Source: Cytophagales bacterium
GTDB lineage: Bacteria; Bacteroidota; Bacteroidia; Cytophagales; Cyclobacteriaceae
Reading direction: 5' to 3'
DNA length: 58,517 nt
NCBI GenBank assembly: GCA_016124425.1
Contig: WGNT01000083.1
Span: 1 to 58,517, forward strand
The notes under the pieces were generated by a model. That model saw only the letters and a program-made list of their open reading frames with translations, searched no databases and was not told the DNA's origin. A program made the position numbers and the translations under genes. Positions within the stretch are counted from its first letter, which is position 1; each line of letters begins with the position of its first letter. Shown one piece after another: positions 45,470 to 55,167 of this stretch.

Positions 45470-46246
45470 TTAGGGGGTTCGCTGACGCAGGGCTTCGTAG
45501 ATTACTACGCCTGCAGCTACCGATACGTTCAGGCTTTCGATATTGCCTTTCATTGGGATTTTCACATATTCGTCACTTATTCCCAATAGTTCCTGGGATA
45601 TACCGTCTTCTTCTGAACCCATAATGAGTGCAGTAGGAGCGGAGAAATCGGCCGAATAAATCGTTCGGTCCGTTTTTTCTGTGACACTTACGATGTTCAG
45701 ACCCATTTTTTTGAGGTCCTTTACCAGGTAATATAGATTTTTAATCCGGCATACCGGAAGAAAATTAAGTGCTCCAGCGGAAGTCTTCACGGCATCTGAG
45801 TTGATCTGCGCACTCCCTCTCTCCGGAATCACTACGGCATGTACGCCTGCCACATCGGCGGTCCTGCAAATGGCGCCGAAATTCCTTACATCCGTAATCC
45901 TGTCGAGAATTAGAATCAAGGGTGCTATTCCTTTGGAAAAACAGGTATCGATCACGTTGTCTAATGAGGCGTAGGCGATGGATGAAACATACGCCACTAC
46001 CCCTTGATGGTTTTTTCGAGTGATTCTGTTGAGCTTGCCTTCCGGAACCTTCGTGATTGGCACCTTCTTCAACTTAGCCAGTTCCGTGAGTTCCTTGGTC
46101 AAATCATTGCTTTGCTCTTTGTTCATCAGGATTTTGTCGATTTCCTGATCCGCATGAAGCGCTTCCATGATAGACCTAATGCCAAAAATGTAATCTTTGT
46201 CGCTTTCCGGTTTGTTAATCAAAAAGCCATCATTCCGTTTCTCCAT
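45470..46246 (-). CDS. rlmB: 23S rRNA 2'-O-ribose methyltransferase, RlmB/TrmH family
   Basis: A 258-residue SpoU-class methyltransferase, probably acting on a 23S rRNA guanosine. An N-terminal substrate-binding domain (IFGIRSIMEALHAD) precedes the trefoil-knot domain: DRITDVRNFGAICRTADVAG, LIMGSEEDGIS and IPMKGNIESLNVSVAAGVVI. The start overlaps the GWxTD gene by 28 nt. The RlmB label fits length and domain order, but other TrmH-type enzymes look similar. Confidence 0.9.
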   Translation of the reverse strand: MEKRNDGFLINKPESDKDYIFGIRSIMEALHADQEIDKILMNKEQSNDLTKELTELAKLKKVPITKVPEGKLNRITRKNHQGVVAYVSSIAYASLDNVIDTCFSKGIAPLILILDRITDVRNFGAICRTADVAGVHAVVIPERGSAQINSDAVKTSAGALNFLPVCRIKNLYYLVKDLKKMGLNIVSVTEKTDRTIYSADFSAPTALIMGSEEDGISQELLGISDEYVKIPMKGNIESLNVSVAAGVVIYEALRQRTP

Positions 46247-47466
46247 GCTGTTATGGTTTTAAACCACTCGGGTTGATATACCCTTGATCGGTTTAAGGTG
46301 TAGTAGTTGGGTGTTAAAATAGTCTTGATGCGGGCAAAGGTAAAGGTTATTCTCGAATTGGAGTTATTGGCCAGATAAATCCACGTTTCTTTGTCCGTTT
46401 CGAAATAGACTTCCTGCGGAGGACCCATGATTACATACACCATCCCCCTGTCGGTTGCCCAACCTTCTTTGAAATCCGTAAACAAGATGTTAGCAAACTC
46501 AATCTGTCGGAAATATTCCTTTATCAGTTCCTTGGCCTTCTCTTCACTGCGCGTCAGGCGTATCCAATACTCATCCAGGGCAAGTTTTTTATTTTCTGCC
46601 TTTAGTAGGTTCTCATGCTCTTGCCGGGTGGATATATAGGTCACCATTTGGATCATTTCCTCCCAAGTAGACACCCTAGGAAAAGCTTTAGGGGCGGTCT
46701 TTATCAAGATGCCTGTGCTGGCGGTGGTATCTTCTTGGATATAATAATACCCTTTTTCATCAAACGACTGTGGAACATTCACCAAAAAGGTCCCCCGGTA
46801 ATCTACCTCGATTTCTTTTGCCACCGGTGCTGGTTTGGTCTCCATAGGAGGTAGTGGCAACGGGAACTCTTGCGGATAATAGAATTGGTGCAAATTAACA
46901 CCACGGGTGCTCTTGAAAAGTAGTGATTCCTCTACATTCAAGTATTGCTGATCAAACGGGATGTCATTTCCAAAATAGGCTCCAAAGGTCGGTACTTCAG
47001 GAACAAAGGGACTTTTTAGGTCAATATGGTAGACATATTCGTCGCCCTGTCTCGTGTCCTTAGCCATAAAGACAGCATAGGCTTCCTGCTGATCAGAGCC
47101 TACTATCACTTCTTCTTCAAATAGAAAGTGCCTGTCGGTAGATTTTTTCAGGCTTCCTTCATCAAAGGCAATGATCATCTCATCAGTAATTTCCTGTTGG
47201 AAGCTTCCAACTACCGTGTAGCTGAACAAATAATTGTCAAACGCTGCGTTTTCTTCGATTTTGTCTACCACGAACTGAAGTGTAAACGTAGTTTCATCTT
47301 CCTGCAAGGGAATTATTTTAAGCGCGATACGGGAATACCTGGAGTACCTGAGATTCTGATTCATCTCCATCAGCTTTGTTTGGCCGAAGCTCGAAATGAG
47401 CGTGGTCAGCATTACCGCCAGACCGGCGATGGTGTATCTAAAGGGGGTTGACTTTATTTTTTTCAT
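46219..47466 (-). CDS. GWxTD domain-containing exported protein
   Basis: A 415-residue protein with a signal peptide (YTIAGLAVMLTTLISSFGQ). The domain is named for the motif found here as DFKEGWATDRGMVYVIMGPP (about residue 340). The N-terminal 250 residues look beta-rich. The family is widespread in Bacteroidota and related phyla and has no assigned function. It overlaps rlmB by 28 nt, and its start lies only 50 nt from the divergent methyltransferase gene. Confidence 0.87.
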   Translation of the reverse strand: MKKIKSTPFRYTIAGLAVMLTTLISSFGQTKLMEMNQNLRYSRYSRIALKIIPLQEDETTFTLQFVVDKIEENAAFDNYLFSYTVVGSFQQEITDEMIIAFDEGSLKKSTDRHFLFEEEVIVGSDQQEAYAVFMAKDTRQGDEYVYHIDLKSPFVPEVPTFGAYFGNDIPFDQQYLNVEESLLFKSTRGVNLHQFYYPQEFPLPLPPMETKPAPVAKEIEVDYRGTFLVNVPQSFDEKGYYYIQEDTTASTGILIKTAPKAFPRVSTWEEMIQMVTYISTRQEHENLLKAENKKLALDEYWIRLTRSEEKAKELIKEYFRQIEFANILFTDFKEGWATDRGMVYVIMGPPQEVYFETDKETWIYLANNSNSRITFTFARIKTILTPNYYTLNRSRVYQPEWFKTITAWRNGMMAF

Positions 47467-47468
47467 CG

Positions 47469-47495
47469 TTGGTTTAAAAATTAAACGTAATTTTG
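47469..47495 (+). promoter_or_regulatory. Promoter of the methyltransferase gene with embedded palindrome
   Basis: TTG (47469-47471), 16 nt, then TAATTTTG (47488-47495), an exact -7 match. The spacer holds GTTTAA-AAA-TTAAAC (47472-47486), a nearly contiguous perfect palindrome where a regulator would block RNA polymerase. The transcript would begin about 15 nt before the ATG at 47517. The divergent GWxTD start is only 2 nt from the -33 box. Confidence 0.5.
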
Positions 47496-47516
47496 TTGAA
47501 AATAATAAAATTTTGC

Positions 47517-48290
47517 ATGGCTATCTATACAACAGAAATAACTTCAGATAAGTTGATAAGTGACAATCCAATTCACCAACGGCTACTGAAGGCCTATCTT
47601 GCCGCCCAGCCGATTATAAGCGGGGAGTTGCTTGAAGTAGGATGTGGTGAAGGTCGCGGCGTAAACGTATTGGCGCCAAGGGCTACTTCCTACCTGGGGT
47701 TGGACAAGATTTCAGCCATTATCTCAGCACTCAGCCAGAAGTATCCGGAACATGAATTTCAGGCCCTTCATATTCCACCCCTACGAGGAATTCCATCTTG
47801 TGCATACGATACATTAGTTAGTTTTCAGGTAATTGAACATATTGAGGATGATACGTTGTTTTTAAAGGAGCTGCACAGAGTGCTTAAACCCGGGGGCAAG
47901 GCGATTATCTCGACACCAAATCGAAACTTTTCCCTAAGTAGAAATCCGTGGCATGTCAGGGAATATTCTCCAGACCAACTAACATCGCTCTGCAAATCAA
48001 TTTTTTCCAATATTACAGCAATGGGCATCGGAGGTAATGATAAAGTGATGGCGTACCACGAGGCAAACCGGAAATCGGTGCGGAAATTTACCCGTTGGGA
48101 TTTTATGAATCTGCAATACCGACTTCCGTCCTCTTTGTTGAAGATACCTTATGAGATTCTTAATAGAATTAACCGCAAGGCACTTCACCGTCAGGAAGGA
48201 GAGAAAGTAACAGCTATCACCCATGACGACTACCTGCTTACAAACGATCCCAAACAAGGGCTTGATTTGTTTTACATTTTAACGAAGTAA
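47517..48290 (+). CDS. Class I SAM-dependent methyltransferase
   Basis: A 257-residue methyltransferase of the UbiE/Methyltransf_11 type. Motif I is LLEVGCGEGRGVNVLA (about residue 40), the acidic strand end LGLDKIS, motif IV VSFQVIEHIEDD and post-motif LHRVLKPGGKAIISTPN. The C-terminal third lacks a known substrate domain. ATG at 47517 fits the promoter; TTG at 47493 would lie inside the -7 box. It is a single-gene unit. Substrate unknown; small lipids, quinones and sugars are all possible. Confidence 0.85.
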   Translation: MAIYTTEITSDKLISDNPIHQRLLKAYLAAQPIISGELLEVGCGEGRGVNVLAPRATSYLGLDKISAIISALSQKYPEHEFQALHIPPLRGIPSCAYDTLVSFQVIEHIEDDTLFLKELHRVLKPGGKAIISTPNRNFSLSRNPWHVREYSPDQLTSLCKSIFSNITAMGIGGNDKVMAYHEANRKSVRKFTRWDFMNLQYRLPSSLLKIPYEILNRINRKALHRQEGEKVTAITHDDYLLTNDPKQGLDLFYILTK

Positions 48291-48340
48291 ACAGAATATT
48301 CATGTATGCCGTGCGGCTTCTTTTTTCTCCCCTAGATATC

Positions 48341-51316
48341 CTATCGGCGGTTTAGCCTTGGCGCCGAACTTCCTGAACCAAATAACCTGTCAAATTCGTT
48401 TTGAAGCTCGGTGGCTTTTTCGGTAAATCCTCTTTCCCGCAATAAAGGGATAAAATACCGGAGCATTTCTACTGAAATACTCGCCTCTCGGTCCATTGCC
48501 CGGTTTGTTTCTTCGTAGAAATCCAACAGTTGGATGGATCTTTCAGACATCTCATTTATAATATCAAGGGCTGCGTCTTCCATACCCAATTCGAACAAAA
48601 GTGGGACGGACTGACCGCTTGCCAAGTCGTAGGGAATAGCTTCGTGGGGGAATTTGTCAAGGCTAAGCTGCTGTATCGTTCTAGCCCGGTCCATTTCATC
48701 TTCTTCCATCAGAGCTATTGTGATGCTGTTCAGGACGCTTCGGTGATTTGATGTAAACCTTCGGAATTCATCATCGAAATAGTTATCCGGGTCATCCATT
48801 CCCCGGTATGAAAACTCTTCTGTGACGTTGTAAAACGCCAAATCCGTATTGACTAGTTCTTCCTGATTATCGGGTTTTTGAATAGGGAGTAGTCGATAGG
48901 TAAGCCCTTCCATCACGACGTGGTCGCTTACGTCAAATCCGATGGTGGCAAGGGAAGTGTTATTGAAATATATCGGACGCTTCCAGTCATTGGTTGCGAT
49001 CAGATCAAGCAGCATTAAGCTTCCTTTTGTGATGTAGTTACCCTTAATTCGGATATTCAGTCTGGAAATAGCCAAGTCTTCGAATTGGCTTGGAATAATA
49101 CCAAGTTCACTTACTTTCTCCAGATCTACATCCAGTGAGAGCACCCGTGCCGGAACGGTATACAGGTTTCCGGAATAATTAGAGGTAAGCTTCAAAAGCT
49201 CACTGTTATTTGCGAGTAGCTTAAGGTACTCCTTTAGCGGAAGGGATTCCAGACCTCTGTCCGTCACATAGAGCACATCGTTTGTGCCTTTTTTGTAATT
49301 ATCAAAACCTAATGTAAAATCAAGTGCAGCAGATTCATTTACAGGACGCTCCATTTGGGTCACGTACCAGTCGGTATCAAAGTAGCTTAGTACAATCACG
49401 CGGACGTCTGTACGGAAGCCTTCTACTTCTTGAACATACCAAAGCGGGAAGGTATCGTTGTCGCCCCCAGTAAAGAGAATAGCGTTAGGCGCACAGGATG
49501 CCAAGAAGTTTCGCGCGGCGTCCACGGAAAAATAGCGGCCGGTCCGATCGTGGTCGTTCCAGTTTTCGAAGGCCATGATAGCAGGAACCGGTAAGGCAAT
49601 TAAAGTAGCGAGAACTGCTGCAGTCACTACGTTCTTATTTAGTTTTTTCAACTGCTCTACAATCGCAAGCACCCCGAAACCTATCCAAATGGCAAATGCA
49701 TAGAAAGAGCCTACATAGATATAATCCCTTTCCCGGGGCTCTACCGGTGGGGAATTAAGGTAAAGTACCAAAACTACCCCCATCATCAGGAATAACATGA
49801 GTGTAAGCCAAAAGGATTTGGGGTCATGCTTTGCCTGAAAGAATATACCGATAAGCCCCAAAATCAGCGGAAGCATGTAATACTGGTTGTGGCCTTTGTT
49901 TTCTTTAATATAGTCGGGAAAATTAGTGGAAATAGTGTCAACCAGCGTCAAATAAGGAGCATCGCTGTAATCACTTTCCCTTCCAGAGAAGTTCCACATG
50001 AAATACCTCCAATACATGTGCCCCAACTGATGGGTGAACATAAAGTAAAGGTTGTCCGCAAAGGTTGGCTCCTGACCCTCACTGAGCCCCAATTTTGAGC
50101 GATAGAGTTGCTTATGCCGTTCCTGTGTCGAATAAATTCGGGGCAGAATCGTTGTTTTGGATGGATCGTAGATGCTTTGAAGCTGATAATCCACAATTTC
50201 ATACTTATCTTTTCCTTTGGCATAGACAGGTGCGCCTTCTGTCTGATCGATGACTTCCGCTGTGAAGTACTGACCGTGAAGCAAAGGACGATAGCCATAC
50301 TGCTCCCGCTTCAAATAGCTGACGAAACTGATAATATCTTTTGGATCATTTTCATTGATTACGGGTTCCGCGTTGGCACGGATTACGATAAGCGCATAGG
50401 ATCCATACCCTATCATTATAAAGGTAAGACAGAGTAGAACGGTATTTAAGATTACCTTCCCCTGATTTAGCGAGTACATGATTGCCCAAACCAGCCCACA
50501 GATAAACAACAGCACAAAAAAGATGATCCCTGACCCGAACGGAAGGCTCAAGCTATTGACAAAGAAAATCTCTATGGAGCCGGCTGTGGCAGGCAATCCG
50601 GGAATGATGATGTTGTTGATGATTACCAGCGTAACTCCGCCAAGCAGAAATGCAATGATGCCTCCCTTTAGGCTTGGTTGCTTGTATTTTTTAAAGTAAA
50701 CAACCAGAGCCAACGCCGGCAACGTGACCAGATTTAATAAATGCACCCCAATCGACAATCCTACGAGGTAGGCAATAAAGACCATGTATTGGTTTTCCTT
50801 TTTGGGATCCTCTATAATATCCCATTTTAGAAAAGCCCAAATGACAAGTGCGGTAAAAAAAGACGACATCGCATAGACTTCTGCCTCTACCGCGGAGAAC
50901 CAAAAACTATCCGAAAATGCATAGGCTAAAGAACCAACGATACCCGCCCCCATTAGCGAAACGATTTGGCCTTGTGTCTCAGCACCTATAGGAATCTGCA
51001 GGAGCTTCCTGCCCAACATAGTGATCGTCCAGAATAGGAATAAAATTGTAAATCCCGAAAACAACGCACTTCCAATATTCATCCAGAATGCGACTTGAAG
51101 CCCATCACCAAATGCAAAAAAACCAAACATTCTATAAATAAGTAGAAAGAAGGGTGCTCCCGGAGGGTGCGGAACTTGAAGTTTATAGGCAACGGCTATG
51201 AATTCGCCCGGATCCCAAAAGCTAGCAGTTTGTTCTGCTGTCAATACGTAGGTCAAGGAAGCAATGAAAAAAACGAACCAGCCGGTAATGTTATTTACCT
51301 GATTGTATTTGTACAT
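48341..51316 (-). CDS. DUF2723 multi-pass membrane protein (TMEM260-like)
   Basis: A 991-residue protein with about ten membrane segments in its first half. The DUF2723 signature lies near the N-terminus (SFWDPGEFIAVAYKLQVPHPPG). Members resemble GT-C glycosyltransferases, and the animal relative TMEM260 is a protein O-mannosyltransferase. The acidic DPGEF in the first loop would be the expected catalytic site. A large soluble C-terminal part (about 600-991) carries LFTGGDNDTFPLWYVQEV. I infer a glycosyl transfer reaction at the cytoplasmic membrane, acceptor unknown. It is transcribed alone and towards the methyltransferase gene. Confidence 0.87.
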   Translation of the reverse strand: MYKYNQVNNITGWFVFFIASLTYVLTAEQTASFWDPGEFIAVAYKLQVPHPPGAPFFLLIYRMFGFFAFGDGLQVAFWMNIGSALFSGFTILFLFWTITMLGRKLLQIPIGAETQGQIVSLMGAGIVGSLAYAFSDSFWFSAVEAEVYAMSSFFTALVIWAFLKWDIIEDPKKENQYMVFIAYLVGLSIGVHLLNLVTLPALALVVYFKKYKQPSLKGGIIAFLLGGVTLVIINNIIIPGLPATAGSIEIFFVNSLSLPFGSGIIFFVLLFICGLVWAIMYSLNQGKVILNTVLLCLTFIMIGYGSYALIVIRANAEPVINENDPKDIISFVSYLKREQYGYRPLLHGQYFTAEVIDQTEGAPVYAKGKDKYEIVDYQLQSIYDPSKTTILPRIYSTQERHKQLYRSKLGLSEGQEPTFADNLYFMFTHQLGHMYWRYFMWNFSGRESDYSDAPYLTLVDTISTNFPDYIKENKGHNQYYMLPLILGLIGIFFQAKHDPKSFWLTLMLFLMMGVVLVLYLNSPPVEPRERDYIYVGSFYAFAIWIGFGVLAIVEQLKKLNKNVVTAAVLATLIALPVPAIMAFENWNDHDRTGRYFSVDAARNFLASCAPNAILFTGGDNDTFPLWYVQEVEGFRTDVRVIVLSYFDTDWYVTQMERPVNESAALDFTLGFDNYKKGTNDVLYVTDRGLESLPLKEYLKLLANNSELLKLTSNYSGNLYTVPARVLSLDVDLEKVSELGIIPSQFEDLAISRLNIRIKGNYITKGSLMLLDLIATNDWKRPIYFNNTSLATIGFDVSDHVVMEGLTYRLLPIQKPDNQEELVNTDLAFYNVTEEFSYRGMDDPDNYFDDEFRRFTSNHRSVLNSITIALMEEDEMDRARTIQQLSLDKFPHEAIPYDLASGQSVPLLFELGMEDAALDIINEMSERSIQLLDFYEETNRAMDREASISVEMLRYFIPLLRERGFTEKATELQNEFDRLFGSGSSAPRLNRR

Positions 51317-51732
51317 GTGGAATACTTAGATGTAAGGAAAAGCGAAAATAAAAAAATTATCAGGAATAATGGCTAAATTAACTTTTTTTAAACGTCGCCG
51401 GATAGTTGTCCATAGCATAGAACGTTGCCGTAAGGGTTGCTTGCCGCATTTTTCGTCCGTAACCAGCCGTTAGCATCAAAGACGGCTAATGTCTAGTAAA
51501 AAAATTAAAATTCTATTTTATTTGTAAATTCAAAATAATAGACAATTTAATTTGTTAAAATGGCTACTAAAAAAATGCTAAATTTAATTTTTAAAAAATA
51601 TTATTTTTGAAGCTAATTTTGTTCAAATATTTTTTTTTGCATTTAAAATACATAAAAGTGGTTTTTAAAAAAAATTATTTCTTACCTTTATATCGGTAAT
51701 TAATCTATAGCATTTTTAAAAAACTAACAGTC
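51317..51732. other. Intergenic region with hairpin and very AT-rich leader
   Basis: A 416-nt gap between divergent genes. The first part is of ordinary composition and contains AGCCGT/ACGGCT arms (51465-51470 and 51482-51487; 11-nt loop). From about 51490 to 51732 nearly all bases are A or T. Two -7-like boxes precede the SAF-dehydrogenase gene: TAATTTTG (51614-51621, exact) and TACCTTTA (51683-51690, one mismatch). No small gene was recognised. Confidence 0.5.
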
Positions 51733-52923
51733 ATGAAAAATAATTTCGGAAAGCTCATTAGAGTAGGAATTGTAGGAACAGGTGGAATCAGTAGGGGCTT
51801 AGCTAAGCTGATTGCAAGAAGAAAAGATATGGTGATATCTAAAATACTCACCAGAAGGAAGGGAATAATTGAAGACCTTGGTGTAAATCAAGAGTACGTT
51901 ACGAATGATCCACAGCGTGTGCTCGAACTTTCCGATGTATTGGTCGTAAGTACAGGCGATCCGATTTATTCGACTCAAATTATTGAGTTGGCTTTTACGT
52001 ATGGTGTGCCGGTGGTCACCATGGATGCGGATACCCAGGTATTGTCAGGCTCCTACCTTTCGAAGCGTGGAGTAATAACAGAGGCTAACGGAGATCAGCC
52101 AGGCGTATTGGCTTCATTGAACCAAGAAGTACTTCAAATGGGCTTCAAGCCCTTGGTTTATGGAAATATCAAAGGGTTTTTGAATCAAAACCCGTCTTTA
52201 GAAGACATGTTGTACTGGGCTCAGAAACAGGGGTACAGTTTGAGTTCTGTGACTTCCTTCACCGACGGGACCAAATTGCAGATTGAGCAAGCCCTTGTTG
52301 CCAATGGCTTAGGCGTAGATCTGGCCATGCGGGGATTGATCGGATATGAGACAAGTGATTTTCAGGAAGGTGCTTTCACATTAGGCTATGAAGCCCAGAA
52401 GCTTGGAAAGGTGTTAAGTGACTACATCATCTCTCGTGAATCTCCTCCAGGTGTGTTTATCACCGCCACTCACCAAGAGGATTTGGCGCCTGAGTTGAAG
52501 ACATACAAACTGGGAGACGGACCGTTTTATTTGCTATATAAGCCGGCACACCTATGTTTCTTTGAAATCCCCAACACGATACTTAACCTCTTGTATAGGG
52601 ACGAAATTCTGTTAGACAACGGAAGCGTACCACGTGCCTCTGTGGCCACGATTGCAAAGCGAAAACTGGAAGCAGGAACTACCATAGAAAAAGGAATCGG
52701 CAGTATGGATGTACGCGGCGAAGCGATGATGATAACTGACGATCCAAACCATGTTCCTATTGGCTTGATGAGTAATGTGAGTCTAAAAAGAACTGTTGAA
52801 CCCGGTCAAATCATCACCTTTGATGATGTAGACATACCGGATTCCCTTGCCTATTTGGCGTGGAAAGAAACGTTAAAGAATGTTGTAGATCAGCCGATTT
52901 TGCCGGATTTGATGAAAAAATAG
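51733..52923 (+). CDS. Homoserine-dehydrogenase-like oxidoreductase with SAF domain
   Basis: A 396-residue protein of the COG4091 type. An N-terminal NAD(P)-binding fold (RVGIVGTGGISRGLAKLI) is followed by a catalytic-like middle region (NGLGVDLAMRGLIGYE) and a C-terminal SAF domain (about residues 300-370, with IEKGIGSMDVRGEAMM and LKRTVEPGQIITFDDVDI). Relatives occur in carbohydrate-acid and sugar-alcohol pathways, but no partner genes are adjacent. It is a single-gene unit with a long AT-rich leader. The reaction remains unknown. Confidence 0.75.
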   Translation: MKNNFGKLIRVGIVGTGGISRGLAKLIARRKDMVISKILTRRKGIIEDLGVNQEYVTNDPQRVLELSDVLVVSTGDPIYSTQIIELAFTYGVPVVTMDADTQVLSGSYLSKRGVITEANGDQPGVLASLNQEVLQMGFKPLVYGNIKGFLNQNPSLEDMLYWAQKQGYSLSSVTSFTDGTKLQIEQALVANGLGVDLAMRGLIGYETSDFQEGAFTLGYEAQKLGKVLSDYIISRESPPGVFITATHQEDLAPELKTYKLGDGPFYLLYKPAHLCFFEIPNTILNLLYRDEILLDNGSVPRASVATIAKRKLEAGTTIEKGIGSMDVRGEAMMITDDPNHVPIGLMSNVSLKRTVEPGQIITFDDVDIPDSLAYLAWKETLKNVVDQPILPDLMKK

Positions 52924-53137
52924 AAGGATAGCTGTTAATTTTTTTATATAATTGCCAATCAGGTCTGTTCGTCTGGGTTCTTTATTGAATCCGGGCGGAT
53001 GGACTTGTTTTTCAAACTACTCCTTTCAACAGCACGACAGAACAATTCGATGGTCATGGTGTTATTTTCCCGGCATAGCTTAAATTTGTCACATCGGGAA
53101 ATTTTTTACTGCCATGTAACGTTGAGTAAAGAAAAAA

Positions 53138-54418
53138 ATGAAGCTAAGTACCTTTCTAAACATGCGATATGCATCAGTTAACCTGTTTCGTGGTAAACGG
53201 TGGTGCAATAGCTTTCTTTTCGTCTTTTTTATTTTTACGTCACTTTTGCCCATTGCGGTACCTGTACAATATGTATATGGTCAGATGGACCAATCAGACG
53301 TGGTGGCGAAAATTGGAGCTGAATCTCCCTATTTGTTGTTGGACAAAGCCTTGCAGTTCAGAATAACAGATGCGGTGAACAGCATGTACAATTTTGATTT
53401 TGAGACCGCTGAGCGGGGATTTCAGGTGATGCGCTTTAGCTATCCCGAACATCCGTTGCCTTATTTTCTGATGGGCTTGAGCCAATGGTGGAAAATTGCC
53501 GTTGACCTCGAAGACAGTTCGTATGACAATTTGTTTATTCGGTATATGGATCAGACCATTGAAAAGGCGAAAGCCATGTATGATGCGGATCCGTCAAATA
53601 AAGAAGCGGCTTTTTTTTTAGCAGGGGCTTATGGATTTCAGGGACGCCTTTACAGTGAGCGACAGAATTGGACGAAGGCAACGTTTGCTGGCAAAAACGC
53701 CTTAAAATACCTTGAATTAAGTAAAGGAGAAGATGAACTAAATCCTGAACTGCTGTTGGGCGATGCCTTGTTCAACTACTTTTCGGTGTGGATTCCGCAA
53801 AACTATCCGCTACTGAAGCCTGTGCTGGCTTTTTTTCCTAAAGGAAATAAAGAACTGGGTCTAAAGCAGCTTGAAGAAGTCGCTGAGAATGCTTTTTACG
53901 CTAGGGTAGAGGCCCAGTATTTCCTTTTTAGGCTCTACGCCTCAGAGGAAAAGAGCCCATTTAAAGCCTTGAATATCACCTCCTATCTACATGATAAATA
54001 CCCCAACAACCCATATTTTCACCGTTTTCTGGCAAGGCAACTGTATGTTGTGGGCCGGATTGAGGATGCTAAGGAAGTAAGTGTGGAAATCCTTCGGAGG
54101 CTTGATGAAAAATGGACGGGATATGAAGCAAATAGTGGCAGGTATGCGGCTTTTTTTGCCGGACAGTATTTTGATAGAATCGGTGAAAGTGAAAAGGCGA
54201 AATTTTATTACAAGAGAACGATCTCCTTCGGCGAAGAAACGGAGAGCCAGGAGAGTGGCTATCATTTACATGCGTTAATACAGCTCGGCAAACTTGCGGC
54301 AGCTGATAATGAAAAGAAGATAGCGAAAGCCTACTTTGAGCGTGTCAAAAAGTACGCAAAAAGAAAACACCCAGCCCATAAAGAAGCGCGGGAATTCATT
54401 AGAAAGAATAAACTGTAA
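53138..54418 (+). CDS. Exported TPR-type repeat protein
   Basis: A 426-residue protein with an N-terminal hydrophobic segment (FLFVFFIFTSLLPIAVPV) serving as signal peptide or anchor, followed by helical repeats. TPR-like pairs include NSMYNFDFETAERGFQVMRF, KEAAFFLAGAYGFQGRLYSE and KAFYKRT-like KAKFYYKRTISFGEE near the end. Function unknown; such proteins often scaffold envelope complexes. Two starts are possible, ATG at 53138 and ATG at 53162; the second gives a shorter, more usual signal region. 214 nt separate it from the SAF gene. Confidence 0.75.
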   Translation: MKLSTFLNMRYASVNLFRGKRWCNSFLFVFFIFTSLLPIAVPVQYVYGQMDQSDVVAKIGAESPYLLLDKALQFRITDAVNSMYNFDFETAERGFQVMRFSYPEHPLPYFLMGLSQWWKIAVDLEDSSYDNLFIRYMDQTIEKAKAMYDADPSNKEAAFFLAGAYGFQGRLYSERQNWTKATFAGKNALKYLELSKGEDELNPELLLGDALFNYFSVWIPQNYPLLKPVLAFFPKGNKELGLKQLEEVAENAFYARVEAQYFLFRLYASEEKSPFKALNITSYLHDKYPNNPYFHRFLARQLYVVGRIEDAKEVSVEILRRLDEKWTGYEANSGRYAAFFAGQYFDRIGESEKAKFYYKRTISFGEETESQESGYHLHALIQLGKLAAADNEKKIAKAYFERVKKYAKRKHPAHKEAREFIRKNKL

Positions 54419-54588
54419 ATAGGTTTTTTTTCCTAAATTATTTTATATCAGCCGTATATTCGAATTTTTGCCATTAAAAGCCTGCATTTGCGCTGTTTTT
54501 TCGGATTTTTTTGGATAATTTTATAACAATATTTTGTCCTTTGGTCCGTTTTTTGCGTATACACCTTAAAAATAAATATAAAACAGAT

Positions 54589-54596
54589 TAATTTTG
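54589..54596 (+). promoter_or_regulatory. -7 box upstream of the Lrp-type regulator
   Basis: TAATTTTG is an exact TAnnTTTG match 32 nt before the ATG at 54629. No TTG lies at the proper -33 spacing. The preceding 150 nt are AT-rich and otherwise featureless. Confidence 0.45.
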
Positions 54597-54628
54597 TACC
54601 GCATATAATTCGGTAAATTCTTTAAAAG

Positions 54629-55111
54629 ATGGATAATTACGTAAAAGTTAAATTTGACAAGATAGATCGGAAGATTCTTGAAATCCTGCAGGCCAACGCT
54701 AAAATCACTAATGCCCAGCTTTCAAAGGACATTGGTTTATCTCCAGCTCCTACCTTGGAGCGCGTGAAGAAGTTGGAGCAGAGTGGTATCATCAAAAGTT
54801 ACCATGCCAAATTGGACCCTGAAAAAATCGGGCTCGGAGTAAGCACCTTCGTACTTGTAGGGTTGGTGGGCCACAATAAAGCAAATATTGAGGCCTTTAT
54901 GAAGGAAATTGATCACATCTCTGAAGTGATAGAATGTCACCACATCACGGGGACAGGTGATTTTATTCTAAAGATTATTTCAAAGGACATTACTTCCTAT
55001 CAGAAACTGATGTTGGAAAAGGTCAGCGAGATCAAAGAAGTTGATTCCATGCAGTCCATGGTTATTCTGTCTACGTTTAAAGACAGTAAGGTGCTACCTA
55101 TTCCGGCTTAA
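54629..55111 (+). CDS. Lrp/AsnC family transcription regulator
   Basis: A 160-residue regulator. A helix-turn-helix (KIDRKILEILQANAKITNAQ, LSPAPTLERVKKLEQSGII) is followed by the RAM effector domain (about residues 70-150, with ECHHITGTGDFILKI). Proteins of this type form octamers and sense amino acids or other small metabolites. It is one of only two DNA-binding regulators seen in the window, the other being the antitoxin. It ends in a strong terminator. Confidence 0.92.
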   Translation: MDNYVKVKFDKIDRKILEILQANAKITNAQLSKDIGLSPAPTLERVKKLEQSGIIKSYHAKLDPEKIGLGVSTFVLVGLVGHNKANIEAFMKEIDHISEVIECHHITGTGDFILKIISKDITSYQKLMLEKVSEIKEVDSMQSMVILSTFKDSKVLPIPA

Positions 55112-55141
55112 TGGATATTTCACGTTTTTGTTTACCTTCGT

Positions 55142-55167
55142 AGGTGGCCTTCGGGTCACCTTTTTTT
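55142..55167 (+). terminator. Rho-independent terminator with TTCG loop after the Lrp gene
   Basis: AGGTGGCC (55142-55149), loop TTCG, GGTCACCT (55154-55161), one G-U pair, then a run of seven T (55161-55167). It ends 9 nt before the ATG of the Nudix gene, so that gene has practically no leader apart from this terminator. Confidence 0.88.

Noticed and set aside
48310..48335. Possible terminator after the methyltransferase gene (GCCGTGCGGC followed by T-rich DNA)
   Set aside because: The stem would have only three pairs with an allowed loop, too weak to call.
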